A DNA stretch of 39,951 nt from an uncultured Rhodospirillaceae bacterium (GTDB lineage Bacteria > Pseudomonadota > Alphaproteobacteria > Dongiales > Dongiaceae), in assembly GCA_902826565.1 (NCBI GenBank), contig CADEFF010000003.1:106588-146538 (forward strand), in the 5' to 3' direction. The notes below the pieces were generated by a model that was given only the letters and a program-made list of their open reading frames with translations, was not told the origin of the DNA and searched no databases. A program made the position numbers and the translations under genes. Of the stretch, positions 18,014-26,520 are shown one piece after another; the stretch's first letter is position 1, and every line of letters starts with the position of its first letter.

Positions 18014-18820
18014 CTATCCGTTGCTCTTCGGCAGCTTTCGATTCGGCAGGATGAGCTGGATCGAAAGCACCAGGATGGTGATCAGCACCAGCAAGGTGGC
18101 GCAGACCGCGACCGTCGGGTCGACATTGTCACGGATGCCGTCCCAGATCATGCGCGGGAGGGTGATGACGGCGCGGCGGGCGATGAACAGCGTCACCACG
18201 ATCTCGTCCCACGACACGATGAAGGCGAAGATCGCACCCGACGCGATTCCGACCTTGATGTTGGGGATGATGACCCGGGTGACCGTCTGCCACATCGACG
18301 CGCCCATCCCGCGCGCGGCCTGTTCCAGACGCATGTCGAGATTGGCGAGCGACGCCGAGACGGTGATGACGACATAGGGCATCGCCAGGATGCTGTGCGC
18401 GAGGATGACCCCGAAATAGCTGTCGAGCCAGCCCAGTTGGCCCCAGAGCCGGTAGAAGGCGAGCGCCGAGATGATCGGGGGAATGATCATCGGGGCCAGA
18501 ATCATGGCGCGCAGATATTCCGTCGCGCGCGACGAGATGCGCCAGAGCCCGATCGCAGCCGTGGTGCCGACAATGACGGCGACGGCGCTCGAGATCGCAC
18601 CGATCAGCGCGCTTCGGCCTATGCTCGCCAGCCATCGATCCGAGGTCAGGAAGGCCTCGTAGTGGCCCCAGGAGATCTCGCCCTTCGGAAAGGACAGAAA
18701 TCGCTCCGGCGTCAAGGATACCGGCGCCGCGACGAAGATCGGAAAGGCGAGGAAGCAGAGCGCCGCCCACGCGGCGAGCAGGACGATGCGGAATTCGAGG
18801 CTGACGCGACCCTCCATCAT
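18014..18820 (-). CDS. ABC transporter permease, PotC/polyamine type
   Basis: A 268-residue inner-membrane permease (BPD_transp_1) with about six hydrophobic segments and the ATPase-coupling EAA loop AARGMGASMWQTVTRVIIP near residues 165-183. It is the last gene of the four-gene minus-strand operon. Its ATG at 18820 overlaps the stop of the preceding permease gene in ATGA, so translation is probably coupled. The PotB/PotC-type systems carry polyamines, opines, betaine-like or iron-complexed compounds; ligand unknown. Confidence 0.92.
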   Translation of the reverse strand: MMEGRVSLEFRIVLLAAWAALCFLAFPIFVAAPVSLTPERFLSFPKGEISWGHYEAFLTSDRWLASIGRSALIGAISSAVAVIVGTTAAIGLWRISSRATEYLRAMILAPMIIPPIISALAFYRLWGQLGWLDSYFGVILAHSILAMPYVVITVSASLANLDMRLEQAARGMGASMWQTVTRVIIPNIKVGIASGAIFAFIVSWDEIVVTLFIARRAVITLPRMIWDGIRDNVDPTVAVCATLLVLITILVLSIQLILPNRKLPKSNG

Positions 18821-19728
18821 CGCGCTCCCAGCATTTCCTTGAGATTGATGAAGCGGCCGACGACCACCAGCATGAGCACGACGGTGGCAAGCAGCACCGC
18901 CGCGATCATGGCGCCCATGCCCCACTTCGCGATCTGCATGATCTGGATGCTGACGAATTCGGCCACCATGACCGTCTTGCCGCCGCCGAGAATGGCCGGC
19001 GTCACGAAGAAGCCGAGCGAGAAGATGAACACGAGGATGCCGGCGCCGACGATCCCGGGGACGCTGAGCGGAAGATAGACGCGATAGAAGGACTTTCGGG
19101 CGCTCGCGCCTAGCCCGCGCGCCGCCAGCACCAGCCGGCTGTCGATGCCCTGGAGGTTGGCGAGGATCGGCAGGACGGCGTAGGGGATCATGTAGTGCGT
19201 CATGCCGATCACGACGCCGAGCTCGTTGCGCACCAGATGCAGCGGCTCGGAGACGATGCCGAGCGAGACCAGAAGATCGTTGAGCGGGCCGTCCGTGCGA
19301 AGCAGCACCAGCCAGGCAAAGGCGCGAACGAGAACCGATATCCAGAAGGGGATGAGGACGAAAGCCAGCATCCAGGTTCGATGCCGCGGCCCCACATGCA
19401 TCATCGCATAGGCGATCAGATACCCGATGAGCACCGCAAGCACGGTCGTCGCCGCGCAGATCCGGGCCGTCGTGCCGAACACGCGCAAGACCGCATCGCT
19501 CGTCACGATACGCTCGTAATTGCCGAACCCGAGCTCCGGATCGCTGAAGCTCAGCCAGAGAACCTCCAGGATCGGCGCGAAGTAGAACATCGCGAGGATG
19601 ATCAACAGCGGACTGAGGATCGCCCAATAGGGCCCCTGGCTGCGCCAGGTCCGCCCCGCACCCGAGCGCACCGGCCGCAATGCCGCCACGGCGGCGCCGG
19701 TCGGCGACGGCTGAACGCTATCTGTCAT
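18817..19728 (-). CDS. ABC transporter permease, PotB/polyamine type
   Basis: A 303-residue inner-membrane permease partner of the PotC-type protein. A cytosolic N-terminus of ~30 residues precedes the first TM helix (YWAILSPLLIILAMFYF). The EAA loop is AARGLGASARKSFYRVYLP near residue 203. Its 5' end overlaps the ATPase gene by 11 bp and its 3' end overlaps the next permease by 4 bp, a tightly coupled arrangement. Confidence 0.92.
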   Translation of the reverse strand: MTDSVQPSPTGAAVAALRPVRSGAGRTWRSQGPYWAILSPLLIILAMFYFAPILEVLWLSFSDPELGFGNYERIVTSDAVLRVFGTTARICAATTVLAVLIGYLIAYAMMHVGPRHRTWMLAFVLIPFWISVLVRAFAWLVLLRTDGPLNDLLVSLGIVSEPLHLVRNELGVVIGMTHYMIPYAVLPILANLQGIDSRLVLAARGLGASARKSFYRVYLPLSVPGIVGAGILVFIFSLGFFVTPAILGGGKTVMVAEFVSIQIMQIAKWGMGAMIAAVLLATVVLMLVVVGRFINLKEMLGAR

Positions 19729-20803
19729 CGCGGACGATCACCGGAGCGCCCGGATCCCAGTTCAGCCAGATGGGTTTGTCGGGGACGAGCGCCTCGTCGG
19801 AGGTCCATCCGGGCATCGTCAGATTGACCGACCCGACGGCGTCGGTCCGCACCTTGAGCCCGATATATTTGCCGAGATAGGACCAGGCCTCGATCCGGCC
19901 GCTGAGCCAGTTACCCTCGCCGTTGCGCTGCGGGCTCGCGACGATGCGCTCGGGCCGCACCGCCAGGGTGATCCGCTGTCCCGGGCTCAACGACCGGTCG
20001 GCGGTCGCCTGCCGCAGCAGCTCGCCGCCTGCGCGATAGACGAGCGTGCCGCCTTCCCAGCCGCTGACCTCGCCCGTGATGAAATTGCTCTCGCCGAGGA
20101 AGTCGGCCACGAACTTGGTCTCGGGGCGTTCGTAAAGCTCCCGCGGCGTGCCGTTCTGCAGCACTTCGCCGTTTCGCATCACCGCCACGCGATCGGACAT
20201 CGAGAGCGCCTCGTCCTGATCGTGGGTCACATAGATGAAGGTCGTGCCGAGCTTGGCGTGGAGCGCTTTCAGCTCGCCCTGCACTTCACCGCGAAGCTTC
20301 CGGTCCAGCGCGCCCAACGGCTCGTCCAGCAGCAGGATCTCGGGCTGATAGACGAGCGCACGCGCGAGCGCGACGCGCTGCTGCTGCCCGCCGGAAAGCG
20401 TTCGCGGCAGGCGGTCCGCCAGATGCTCGAGCTTCACCAGCTCCAGCGCATTGCGGATCCGCTTCGAGGCCTCCGGTTCTGCAATTTTCCGCACCCAGAG
20501 GGGGAAGCGCACGTTCTCCCGGACCGTCATATGCGGAAACAGGGCATAGCCCTGGAAGACCATGCCGAAGTTGCGCGCCTCCGGCGGATCGTCCGTGATC
20601 GGCTTGCCGCCGAGGTAAAGCGCGCCGTCCGTGGGTGCCACGAATCCGGCGATCATCATCAGCAATGTCGTCTTGCCCGAGCCCGAGGGACCGAGCAAGG
20701 CGAAGAACTCGCCCTTCGGAATCGTGAGGCTGGTCGGCGTAACTGCGGCGAGATTGCCGTAGACCTTGCTGATCGCCTCAAGGCGAAGGTCGCGGTCAGC
20801 CAT
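19718..20803 (-). CDS. ABC transporter ATP-binding protein, PotA type
   Basis: A 361-residue ATPase. It has Walker A GPSGSGKT (38-45), a Q-loop in VFQGYALFP, signature LSGGQQQR (~138), Walker B LLLDEPLGALD, switch VTHDQDEA, and a C-terminal TOBE regulatory domain from about 285. This is the normal length and layout for polyamine/iron-type importers. The frame stays open to 21052, but ATG 20803 begins the conserved N-terminus. No strong ribosome site is visible, in line with lower expression after the hairpin that separates it from the binding-protein gene. Confidence 0.92.
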   Translation of the reverse strand: MADRDLRLEAISKVYGNLAAVTPTSLTIPKGEFFALLGPSGSGKTTLLMMIAGFVAPTDGALYLGGKPITDDPPEARNFGMVFQGYALFPHMTVRENVRFPLWVRKIAEPEASKRIRNALELVKLEHLADRLPRTLSGGQQQRVALARALVYQPEILLLDEPLGALDRKLRGEVQGELKALHAKLGTTFIYVTHDQDEALSMSDRVAVMRNGEVLQNGTPRELYERPETKFVADFLGESNFITGEVSGWEGGTLVYRAGGELLRQATADRSLSPGQRITLAVRPERIVASPQRNGEGNWLSGRIEAWSYLGKYIGLKVRTDAVGSVNLTMPGWTSDEALVPDKPIWLNWDPGAPVIVRDDR

Positions 20804-20832
20804 GCTGCTAACGTACCACGGGGTAAGAGAAG

Positions 20833-20863
20833 GCGCCCTCGCGGGAGCGTCCCGCGAGGGCGC
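20833..20863 (-). terminator. Intra-operon hairpin, 14-bp perfect stem
   Basis: GCGCCCTCGCGGGA and its exact reverse complement are separated by three bases, just 12 bp after the binding-protein stop codon and before the ATPase gene on the minus strand. The following minus-strand bases are only partly T-rich (CTTCTCTTA). Such hairpins between binding-protein and membrane-component genes often protect the upstream message and partly stop transcription, giving more binding protein than transporter. The structure is seen; the role is inferred. Confidence 0.7.
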
Positions 20864-20874
20864 AGACGCCTCGG

Positions 20875-21990
20875 CTAGGACGCGATCTCGTTCAGATAGG
20901 CTTCGAGAGCCGCCTCGTAGTTTTGCGCATACCAGTGGTTGTCGGCATGCACTTGCAACGCGTAGTTCTCCGGGTCGGTGCTGTTGTAGCGCTTCAGCTC
21001 CGGCGGAACCATGTCCACGGCGGCCGGGTTCGAGGGCGCCTGGCCGAGACACTTGAACAGGTTGACCTGCTTCTCGGGTACCTGGCAGGAGGCAAGGAAC
21101 TTCATCACATTCTCGCGGCCGGCCGGATTACCTTTCGGCACGATATAGCCGCCCGCCTGCGATAGCCCGCCGTTCCAGATCAGCTTGAAGCGACCCTTGG
21201 TGTCGCGTTCGGCCAAAAGCGCGCGGTTCGAGTAGATCATTCCCATGGCGACTTCTGCGTTCTGGAAGAGCTGCTGCGGCTCTGCGCCCGAGCCCCAGAA
21301 GACCGTCTCGCTTTTGATCTCACGGACCTTCTTGAGCACGCGATCCATGTCGATCGGGTAGACTTGGTCCATTGGCACGCCGTCGGCCTGCATGGCCGCC
21401 TCGAAGACGCCGTTGCCCCATTTGTAGAGAGTGCGCTTCCCGGGAAACTTCTCCAGGTCCCAGAAATCCGCCCAGCCGGTCGGCGGATTGGCGCCGAACT
21501 TTTCCGAGTCATACATCAGGCAATAGCCGTAGTAGACCATGGCGACACCGAACTCCTTGGCGTCGTCGGGATTCCGGAACAGCTCCTTCTTCACGACGCT
21601 GTAGTCGATCGGCTCGAGGAAGCCCTGGCTGCCGAGGCTTTCCGCCTGGAACAGATCGCCGTCGCACACATCGGCGGTGACGTTGCCGGACTCGACCATC
21701 GCCTTGATGCTGCCTTCCGACGGACCGCTGCTGTCGATCGCGAAACCGACGCCGGTTTCCTCGGTGAAGGGCTTGCCGAAGACGTCGGAGTGGCACGCGA
21801 CCGCGTCTCCGCCCCAGTTCCACATGACCACTTCATTCGCGGCGGCCGAGGCGGGCGATCCCCGCAACAGCAGCGGCGATACGCCGGCGGCGGCGCAAAT
21901 GGTCATGAAATCGCGCCGGCTGAGGCGGCCGGACTTGAACTCGCCGGCGGCCATTTCGGCGACATCTTTCAGATAGGCTTTCACGCTCAT
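20875..21990 (-). CDS. Periplasmic substrate-binding protein, PotD/polyamine type, Tat signal
   Basis: A 371-residue extracellular solute-binding protein (SBP_bac_8/PotD class) and first gene of the four-gene importer operon. The leader has a twin-arginine motif SRRDFM (24-29), a hydrophobic stretch and a probable cut after SPASAA (near 50), pointing to Tat export of a folded protein. The mature start VVMWNWGGDAV is typical of the class. GGGGAGGAATCG immediately precedes the ATG at 21990, a strong ribosome site. Ligand unknown; polyamine, opine or amino-acid betaine are all possible for this class. Confidence 0.92.
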   Translation of the reverse strand: MSVKAYLKDVAEMAAGEFKSGRLSRRDFMTICAAAGVSPLLLRGSPASAAANEVVMWNWGGDAVACHSDVFGKPFTEETGVGFAIDSSGPSEGSIKAMVESGNVTADVCDGDLFQAESLGSQGFLEPIDYSVVKKELFRNPDDAKEFGVAMVYYGYCLMYDSEKFGANPPTGWADFWDLEKFPGKRTLYKWGNGVFEAAMQADGVPMDQVYPIDMDRVLKKVREIKSETVFWGSGAEPQQLFQNAEVAMGMIYSNRALLAERDTKGRFKLIWNGGLSQAGGYIVPKGNPAGRENVMKFLASCQVPEKQVNLFKCLGQAPSNPAAVDMVPPELKRYNSTDPENYALQVHADNHWYAQNYEAALEAYLNEIAS

Positions 21991-22775
21991 CGATTCCTCC
22001 CCAGAATTTCTTGTGTTGCTTGGTGGTATCTCGTGGTCCGAGCGAGCATCGCCTGATGGATTTTTCATCCCCTTGAGCGCACCGTCCCGAACGCCGTCGT
22101 CCCCTCGATCGCCAGCAACTATAGCCGCCTCGCAATCGAACGCCATCGAAGTTCCGGTTCGGCGGGTGCCGATCGGTGACCGGCGAGGAGTCCGCTCTCC
22201 GGTTTCCGCATCGCCGATGGACGTTGCGGATTCTGCAATCCCGGCGCCCGCCACCGGCCCCTCGAGGGCAACATCGGCCGAGGACGACAGCGCCGCCGTT
22301 CGCCGCCTTTGTCGAAACCCTATGATCGACGCGCCGCTTGCCTCGGTTCATGCAGAGCGCAGCGCGCGCCTGGAAGGCCATTCCCGGCTGCGCATTCCGG
22401 CAATGGCGATGGACAGCCGCGCCGGGGAGAACGCCGCCGGTCGGTTGCGGTTCGAGATCGTTCAGACCGCGAGACCGGTCTTTTCGCCGGCCCATCCGCA
22501 AAGCCGCCCGCGAAATCTCGCAGCCAGCCGGCGCTCGGTCGGCCGACCGGGGTGGTGGCCCGTCGCCCCGGAAACCGATAGCGAGGCGAATGCTTCGGCG
22601 CGCGGGCAACCGACGGCTGTAGCGCGGCATCCGCCGGTAGCCCGCCCCTTGCATCGCCCTGCCGCCATCGGGCGGTCGAACCTGCGGACATTGACACCGG
22701 CGAGACGATGGAATCTCCTCGGAAGAAGGAGGAGCGTGCCGCCTATCAGGAGACGGCATCAAGGAGCCGGGCAAG
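21991..22775. other. Long divergent intergenic region
   Basis: This 785-bp gap lies between the divergent binding-protein gene and the 2OG-oxygenase gene. Open frames cover much of it on both strands (for example 22013-22789 plus and 22320-22697 minus), but they show no recognisable motif and are rich in Arg, Pro and Ser. A decayed gene cannot be excluded. The right end holds the AGGAG ribosome site of the oxygenase gene. Confidence 0.5.
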
Positions 22776-23747
22776 ATGACTTCCCATAACCTTCCGATCA
22801 TCGACTTCAGCGGCGTGCGGTCGCAGGATCCGGCGGCGCTGAAGAAGGCGGCGCAGCAGGTCTATGACGCCTGCACCACGGCCGGCTTCTTCTATATCGA
22901 GAATCATGGCGTTCCGCAGACGATCATCGATGACGCGGTTGCCGCCGGCCAGAGATTCTTTCGGCAGCCCCTCGAGCGGAAACAGGAAGTTGCCGTCAAC
23001 CAGCGGCATCGCGGCTTCAATCGGCTGGGCGACGCCACGATGTATGGCGCGAAGAAGCCGGACTACAAGGAATTCTACAGCATCGGCCTGGAGCTGCCGG
23101 AGGACGACCCCAGCGTGCTCGCGGGCGAGCCCCTGCGGGGTCCGAACAACTGGCCGGGCTTCATGCCGGAGATGCGGCCGGCGCTGTACGCCTATTACGA
23201 GGCGATCGGCGCCTGCGGTGCCGATCTGCTGCGCGTCGTCGCGTCGAGCCTCGGGATCGAGGAGACTTTCTTCGCGACGAAATACGCCAAGCGACTGCAA
23301 CGGACGCAGATCGTCTACTATCCGCCGCAACCCGCGGAGCTCGGCGACGATCAGTTCGGCGTGGCGCCCCACACCGACTATGGCTGCATCACGCTGCTGT
23401 GGCAGGACGACAATGGCGGCCTTCAGGTCCGCGAGCGCAGCAGCAGGAGCTGGATCGAGGCCACGCCGATCGAGGGGACGCTCGTCGTCAATGTCGGCGA
23501 CCTTCTCGCCCGCTGGACCAACGACCGGTTCATGTCGACGCCGCATCGGGTCATCAATCGGTCCGGCCGGGAGCGTTTTTCGATCGCCACCTTTTACGAT
23601 CCCGACTTCCGCGCGCGCGTGGATCCGCGCGAGCTCGGCACGCCGGATGCGGAATGTCGCTACGAGACGGTTCTCGCCGGCGAGCATATCCTGGGCCGGT
23701 TCGAGCAATCCTTCGGCTATCGCAAGAAGGCGAAAGCCTCGGCATAA
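22776..23747 (+). CDS. 2-oxoglutarate/Fe(II)-dependent oxygenase, isopenicillin N synthase family
   Basis: A 323-residue cytosolic non-heme iron oxygenase. The DIOX_N part begins PIIDFSGV (7-14) with GFFYIENHG (37-45). The iron ligands are His199, Asp201 (HTD) and His257, and Arg267 in RFSIATF binds 2-oxoglutarate; all are present, so it should be active. Bacterial relatives hydroxylate, oxidise or demethylate small acids. It converges on the MIO-less lyase gene with 70 bp between, so a role in the same pathway is possible but not shown. AAGGAGCCGGGCAAG precedes the ATG. Confidence 0.9.
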   Translation: MTSHNLPIIDFSGVRSQDPAALKKAAQQVYDACTTAGFFYIENHGVPQTIIDDAVAAGQRFFRQPLERKQEVAVNQRHRGFNRLGDATMYGAKKPDYKEFYSIGLELPEDDPSVLAGEPLRGPNNWPGFMPEMRPALYAYYEAIGACGADLLRVVASSLGIEETFFATKYAKRLQRTQIVYYPPQPAELGDDQFGVAPHTDYGCITLLWQDDNGGLQVRERSSRSWIEATPIEGTLVVNVGDLLARWTNDRFMSTPHRVINRSGRERFSIATFYDPDFRARVDPRELGTPDAECRYETVLAGEHILGRFEQSFGYRKKAKASA

Positions 23748-23817
23748 ACGGGCGGACGCGGCCTCCGGGCGCCGCAACGATGCGGCTCTGCGATGATTCC
23801 GGGCGTATTGGCCGGCG

Positions 23818-25272
23818 TCAAACGACCGTCCGACGAAACGCCCCGATCGCCGCGCCGGCATCGAAGACGGCATCGCCCTCGGCGTCGATCGGCAGCAGCG
23901 GGCGCACCGCCTCATAGACGCCGTGCACCGCCGTCCCCAACGCCGAGCCGGGAATCCCGCGTCGGGCGATGGCCCATACCGCGATCGAGGCCTCGAGCCC
24001 GGCCAAAACCCACCCGATCTCGAGCGCGCGTTCGGTCTGGCCGATGGCGAGCGGCGCCAGGGTCCCGGTATCTTCGATGCCGTCGCCGAGAAGGCCGCGA
24101 TAATCGAGCAGGACGGGCCCCGCGAGCGCCCGCATCGCCCCCAGCCGCGCAGCGGCAAGATGGTTCAAGAGCAGGGTCTGGACGCCGCCCTCGGGCCCGT
24201 CGGCAGCAGCCAGCCCCACCCGAAGGCCGGAGAACTGGGACCATTGCAGCTTGTTCGCCCGTTCCGTCGACAGCTCGGCCATCCTGGTCAGGGCCTGACG
24301 CAGCCCGTCGAAACCGAGTGTTAGCAGCGTCGAGTCCATCGCGACACCTGTGCGCAGCCGTTCGGCATCGAGGTCGACGACGGGGTTGTCGACGCCGGTA
24401 TTGATTTCCGCCTCCACGACACGCGCCACCAGAGCGAGCATCTCGCGGACGGCGCCGTTGACCGGGGCGGCGAAGCGGAAGCTCAGAGGATCCTGCAGCA
24501 GCCGCGTGCGGTTGCCATGCCACAGCGTGCTGCCCTCCAGCGCCGCGCCGATCGCCCGGCGCGACGCGGCATGGCCGCTGTGGGCGACGGCACCGGCGCC
24601 GCCATCGCCATAGGGCGCGAGGTTGCCGCCGAAGCCCTCGAGGCTGATCGCGGCCGCCAGATCGAAGGCCTCGATCAGCCGGCGCGCCGCCTCGATGACC
24701 AATGCCGCGTGACCGAGGGCGACGCTGTTGTTGTTGATGAGCGAACAGGCCTCCTTGAGCGCCAGGGCGCCGCCGATCTTCGGATCGTCGCCGACCAGGG
24801 GCAGCGAAAGCTGCGCCAGGGGACCGAGATCGGAGATGCCGAAAGAGGCGCCGGCACGAACGCGCGGCAGGTCATTGGCGGCAAGCAGGAGAAGATTGCG
24901 CCGGACGAGATCGTGGCTCACGCCGAGCGCGCCGGTCGCCATGGCGTTGATGCGCACGACAAGCGCCGCGCGCAGGACGGCAGCGGCGAAGGTCTCTCCC
25001 GGCAGATCGGTCGCCTCGGCCAGGATCATGCGCCGGTTGAAACCCGCTATCCGCTCCGGCCGGACGGTGAAATCCTTCTGCGAGCCGACGCCGGTCGTGG
25101 CGCCGTAGATCGCCTCGCCCGACGCGGCGGCCCGCTCGACGATGGCGCGGCCGCGCTTTACCCGCGACCACGCCTCCGCCGACAGATCGCAGCGCGCGGG
25201 CCCCGCCGCGAGAGCCGCAACGTGCGCGATGGTCAGGCTTTCTCCGTCGAAGACATGGTGAATCCTGGTCAT
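23818..25272 (-). CDS. HAL/PAL-fold lyase lacking the MIO-forming Ala-Ser-Gly triad
   Basis: A 484-residue aromatic amino acid lyase family protein. Retained family features, aligned by eye to histidine ammonia-lyase, are Tyr56 (IYGATTGVG), the SLINNN stretch (178-183), Gln260/Arg266 in LQDPLSFR, GVDNPVV (293-299) and Glu400-Asp401. The loop that normally reads GSVGASGDLAPLA reads GASFGISDLGPLA (141-153), so the MIO triad is Gly-Ile-Ser. His83 of HAL is Glu86 here and Tyr280 is Leu263. It cannot form MIO from this loop and probably acts on a substrate with a better leaving group than an amine; ergothionase, which expels trimethylamine, is the known analogue I recall. The ATG overlaps the stop of the upstream methyltransferase gene (ATGA), so the two are coupled. 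Confidence 0.88.
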   Translation of the reverse strand: MTRIHHVFDGESLTIAHVAALAAGPARCDLSAEAWSRVKRGRAIVERAAASGEAIYGATTGVGSQKDFTVRPERIAGFNRRMILAEATDLPGETFAAAVLRAALVVRINAMATGALGVSHDLVRRNLLLLAANDLPRVRAGASFGISDLGPLAQLSLPLVGDDPKIGGALALKEACSLINNNSVALGHAALVIEAARRLIEAFDLAAAISLEGFGGNLAPYGDGGAGAVAHSGHAASRRAIGAALEGSTLWHGNRTRLLQDPLSFRFAAPVNGAVREMLALVARVVEAEINTGVDNPVVDLDAERLRTGVAMDSTLLTLGFDGLRQALTRMAELSTERANKLQWSQFSGLRVGLAAADGPEGGVQTLLLNHLAAARLGAMRALAGPVLLDYRGLLGDGIEDTGTLAPLAIGQTERALEIGWVLAGLEASIAVWAIARRGIPGSALGTAVHGVYEAVRPLLPIDAEGDAVFDAGAAIGAFRRTVV

Positions 25273-26411
25273 GTCGCCGCGAGCGAGGTGGTCTTCGACT
25301 TCGGAGCGACGAAGGGTAGTGGCGACACGACCGCGCGGCGTCGGCCGGCGGGCGTCTGCAGCTCGAGAGGCGTGCCCGCCGCGGTCCATGGCGTCTGCAG
25401 CATGGCGTAACCGATGTTTCGCGCGAGGCCCGGCGAGTGCAGCATCACCGTGACGCGGCCAATCTCGCCTCCCCCGCCGGTAACGGGCCAGGTCGCCTCG
25501 AACGGCTCGCGCCAGGGCGCGCCCGACATGACGATGCCGACAAGGCGCCGGGCCGGGCCGGCGGCGCGGATGTCTTCGAGCGCCGCCCGGCCGATATAGT
25601 CGGCCGGCTTCGCGGGATCGACCATCCAGCCCAGACCGGCCTCGAACGGATTGGTATCGAGCCCGATATCGGCGCCATAGCCCAGAATGCCGGCTTCGAC
25701 CCGGCGGATATCGGACGCTGCGGCGACCACCAGCCCGTGCGGGGCGCCCGCATCGAGGACCCTCTGCCAGAGCTCGAGACCGCGAGCGCCGTCGCGGAGG
25801 AAGATCTCGTAGCCCAATTCCCCGCTCCAACCGGTCCGGGTGACGACCACCGGGATGCCGTCGAGGTCGGTCTCCATCAGCTCGTAGAAACGCAGAGCCG
25901 CCGCCGCGTCGCCCGCGAGGCCTTGCAGAATGGCGCCCGAGCGCGGCCCCTGGATCTGGATCGGAGAGACATCCGGCTCCGCAATCCTGACGTCCATCCC
26001 GGCAAAGGTGGCGATGCCTTTGGTCCAGAGCAGAAGATCGCTGTCGGAAGTCGAGAACCAGAAGCGATCTTCGGCGAGCCGCAGCATCACGGGATCGTTG
26101 ACGATGCCGCCTTCCCCGGAGGTGATCACCGTGTAGCGGCCGCGCCCGACGGGGCAGCGCGTGACGTCGCGGGGCGTCAGCATGTTGGCGAAAGCAAGCG
26201 CATCCGGGCCCGCGATCTCGACCTGGCGCTCGCAGGCAACGTCCCACAGCACGGCACCGTTCACCAGGTTCCAATACTCGGCTACGGGGTCGTCGTACCC
26301 AGCCGGCTGATACATGTGGTTCGAGACGCTATAGCTGCGGCAGCCATGACGCCTCGTCGCTTCGAAATAGGGCGAACGGCGGGTCCAATAGGCGAGGCTG
26401 GGAGCATTCAC
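25269..26411 (-). CDS. GcvT/DmdA-like folate-dependent methyltransferase (demethylase)
   Basis: A ~380-residue protein of the aminomethyltransferase (GcvT) superfamily. The folate-binding domain covers about 45-260 and the barrel domain 280-375. Stretches such as WDVACERQVEI, GGIVNDPVML, DSDLLLWTKGIA, PDVSPIQIQGP, RTGWSGELGYEI and IRRVEAGIL are the DmdA-type pattern rather than that of housekeeping GcvT. Members pass a methyl group from a substrate to tetrahydrofolate. GcvP, GcvH and sarcosine oxidase are absent, so it works as a stand-alone demethylase. The frame opens at 26492, but the GTG at 26411, with AGG upstream, fits the family N-terminus (WTRRSPYFEAT). It is coupled to the lyase gene and 109 bp after the binding-protein gene. 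Confidence 0.87.
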   Translation of the reverse strand: MNAPSLAYWTRRSPYFEATRRHGCRSYSVSNHMYQPAGYDDPVAEYWNLVNGAVLWDVACERQVEIAGPDALAFANMLTPRDVTRCPVGRGRYTVITSGEGGIVNDPVMLRLAEDRFWFSTSDSDLLLWTKGIATFAGMDVRIAEPDVSPIQIQGPRSGAILQGLAGDAAAALRFYELMETDLDGIPVVVTRTGWSGELGYEIFLRDGARGLELWQRVLDAGAPHGLVVAAASDIRRVEAGILGYGADIGLDTNPFEAGLGWMVDPAKPADYIGRAALEDIRAAGPARRLVGIVMSGAPWREPFEATWPVTGGGGEIGRVTVMLHSPGLARNIGYAMLQTPWTAAGTPLELQTPAGRRRAVVSPLPFVAPKSKTTSLAAT

Positions 26412-26520
26412 GGGGGAACCTGCGGATTGCGCGTCGGCGATTCCGCCGCGCCCTGTGGCCGCGCCCTCGGCGCTGCGCCGGCCGGAAAGCACGGGGTTGC
26501 GGCGGGGCTCGGTGTCGGTG

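Noticed and set aside
22013..22789. 258-codon open frame in the long intergenic gap
   Set aside because: Arg/Pro/Ser-rich, no motif, and it runs into the oxygenase gene in another frame.
24838..24852. Ala-Ser at residues 142-143 of the lyase taken as part of the MIO triad
   Set aside because: They are followed by Phe, not Gly, and lie three residues before the triad position when the D-L-x-P-L-A end is aligned without gaps.
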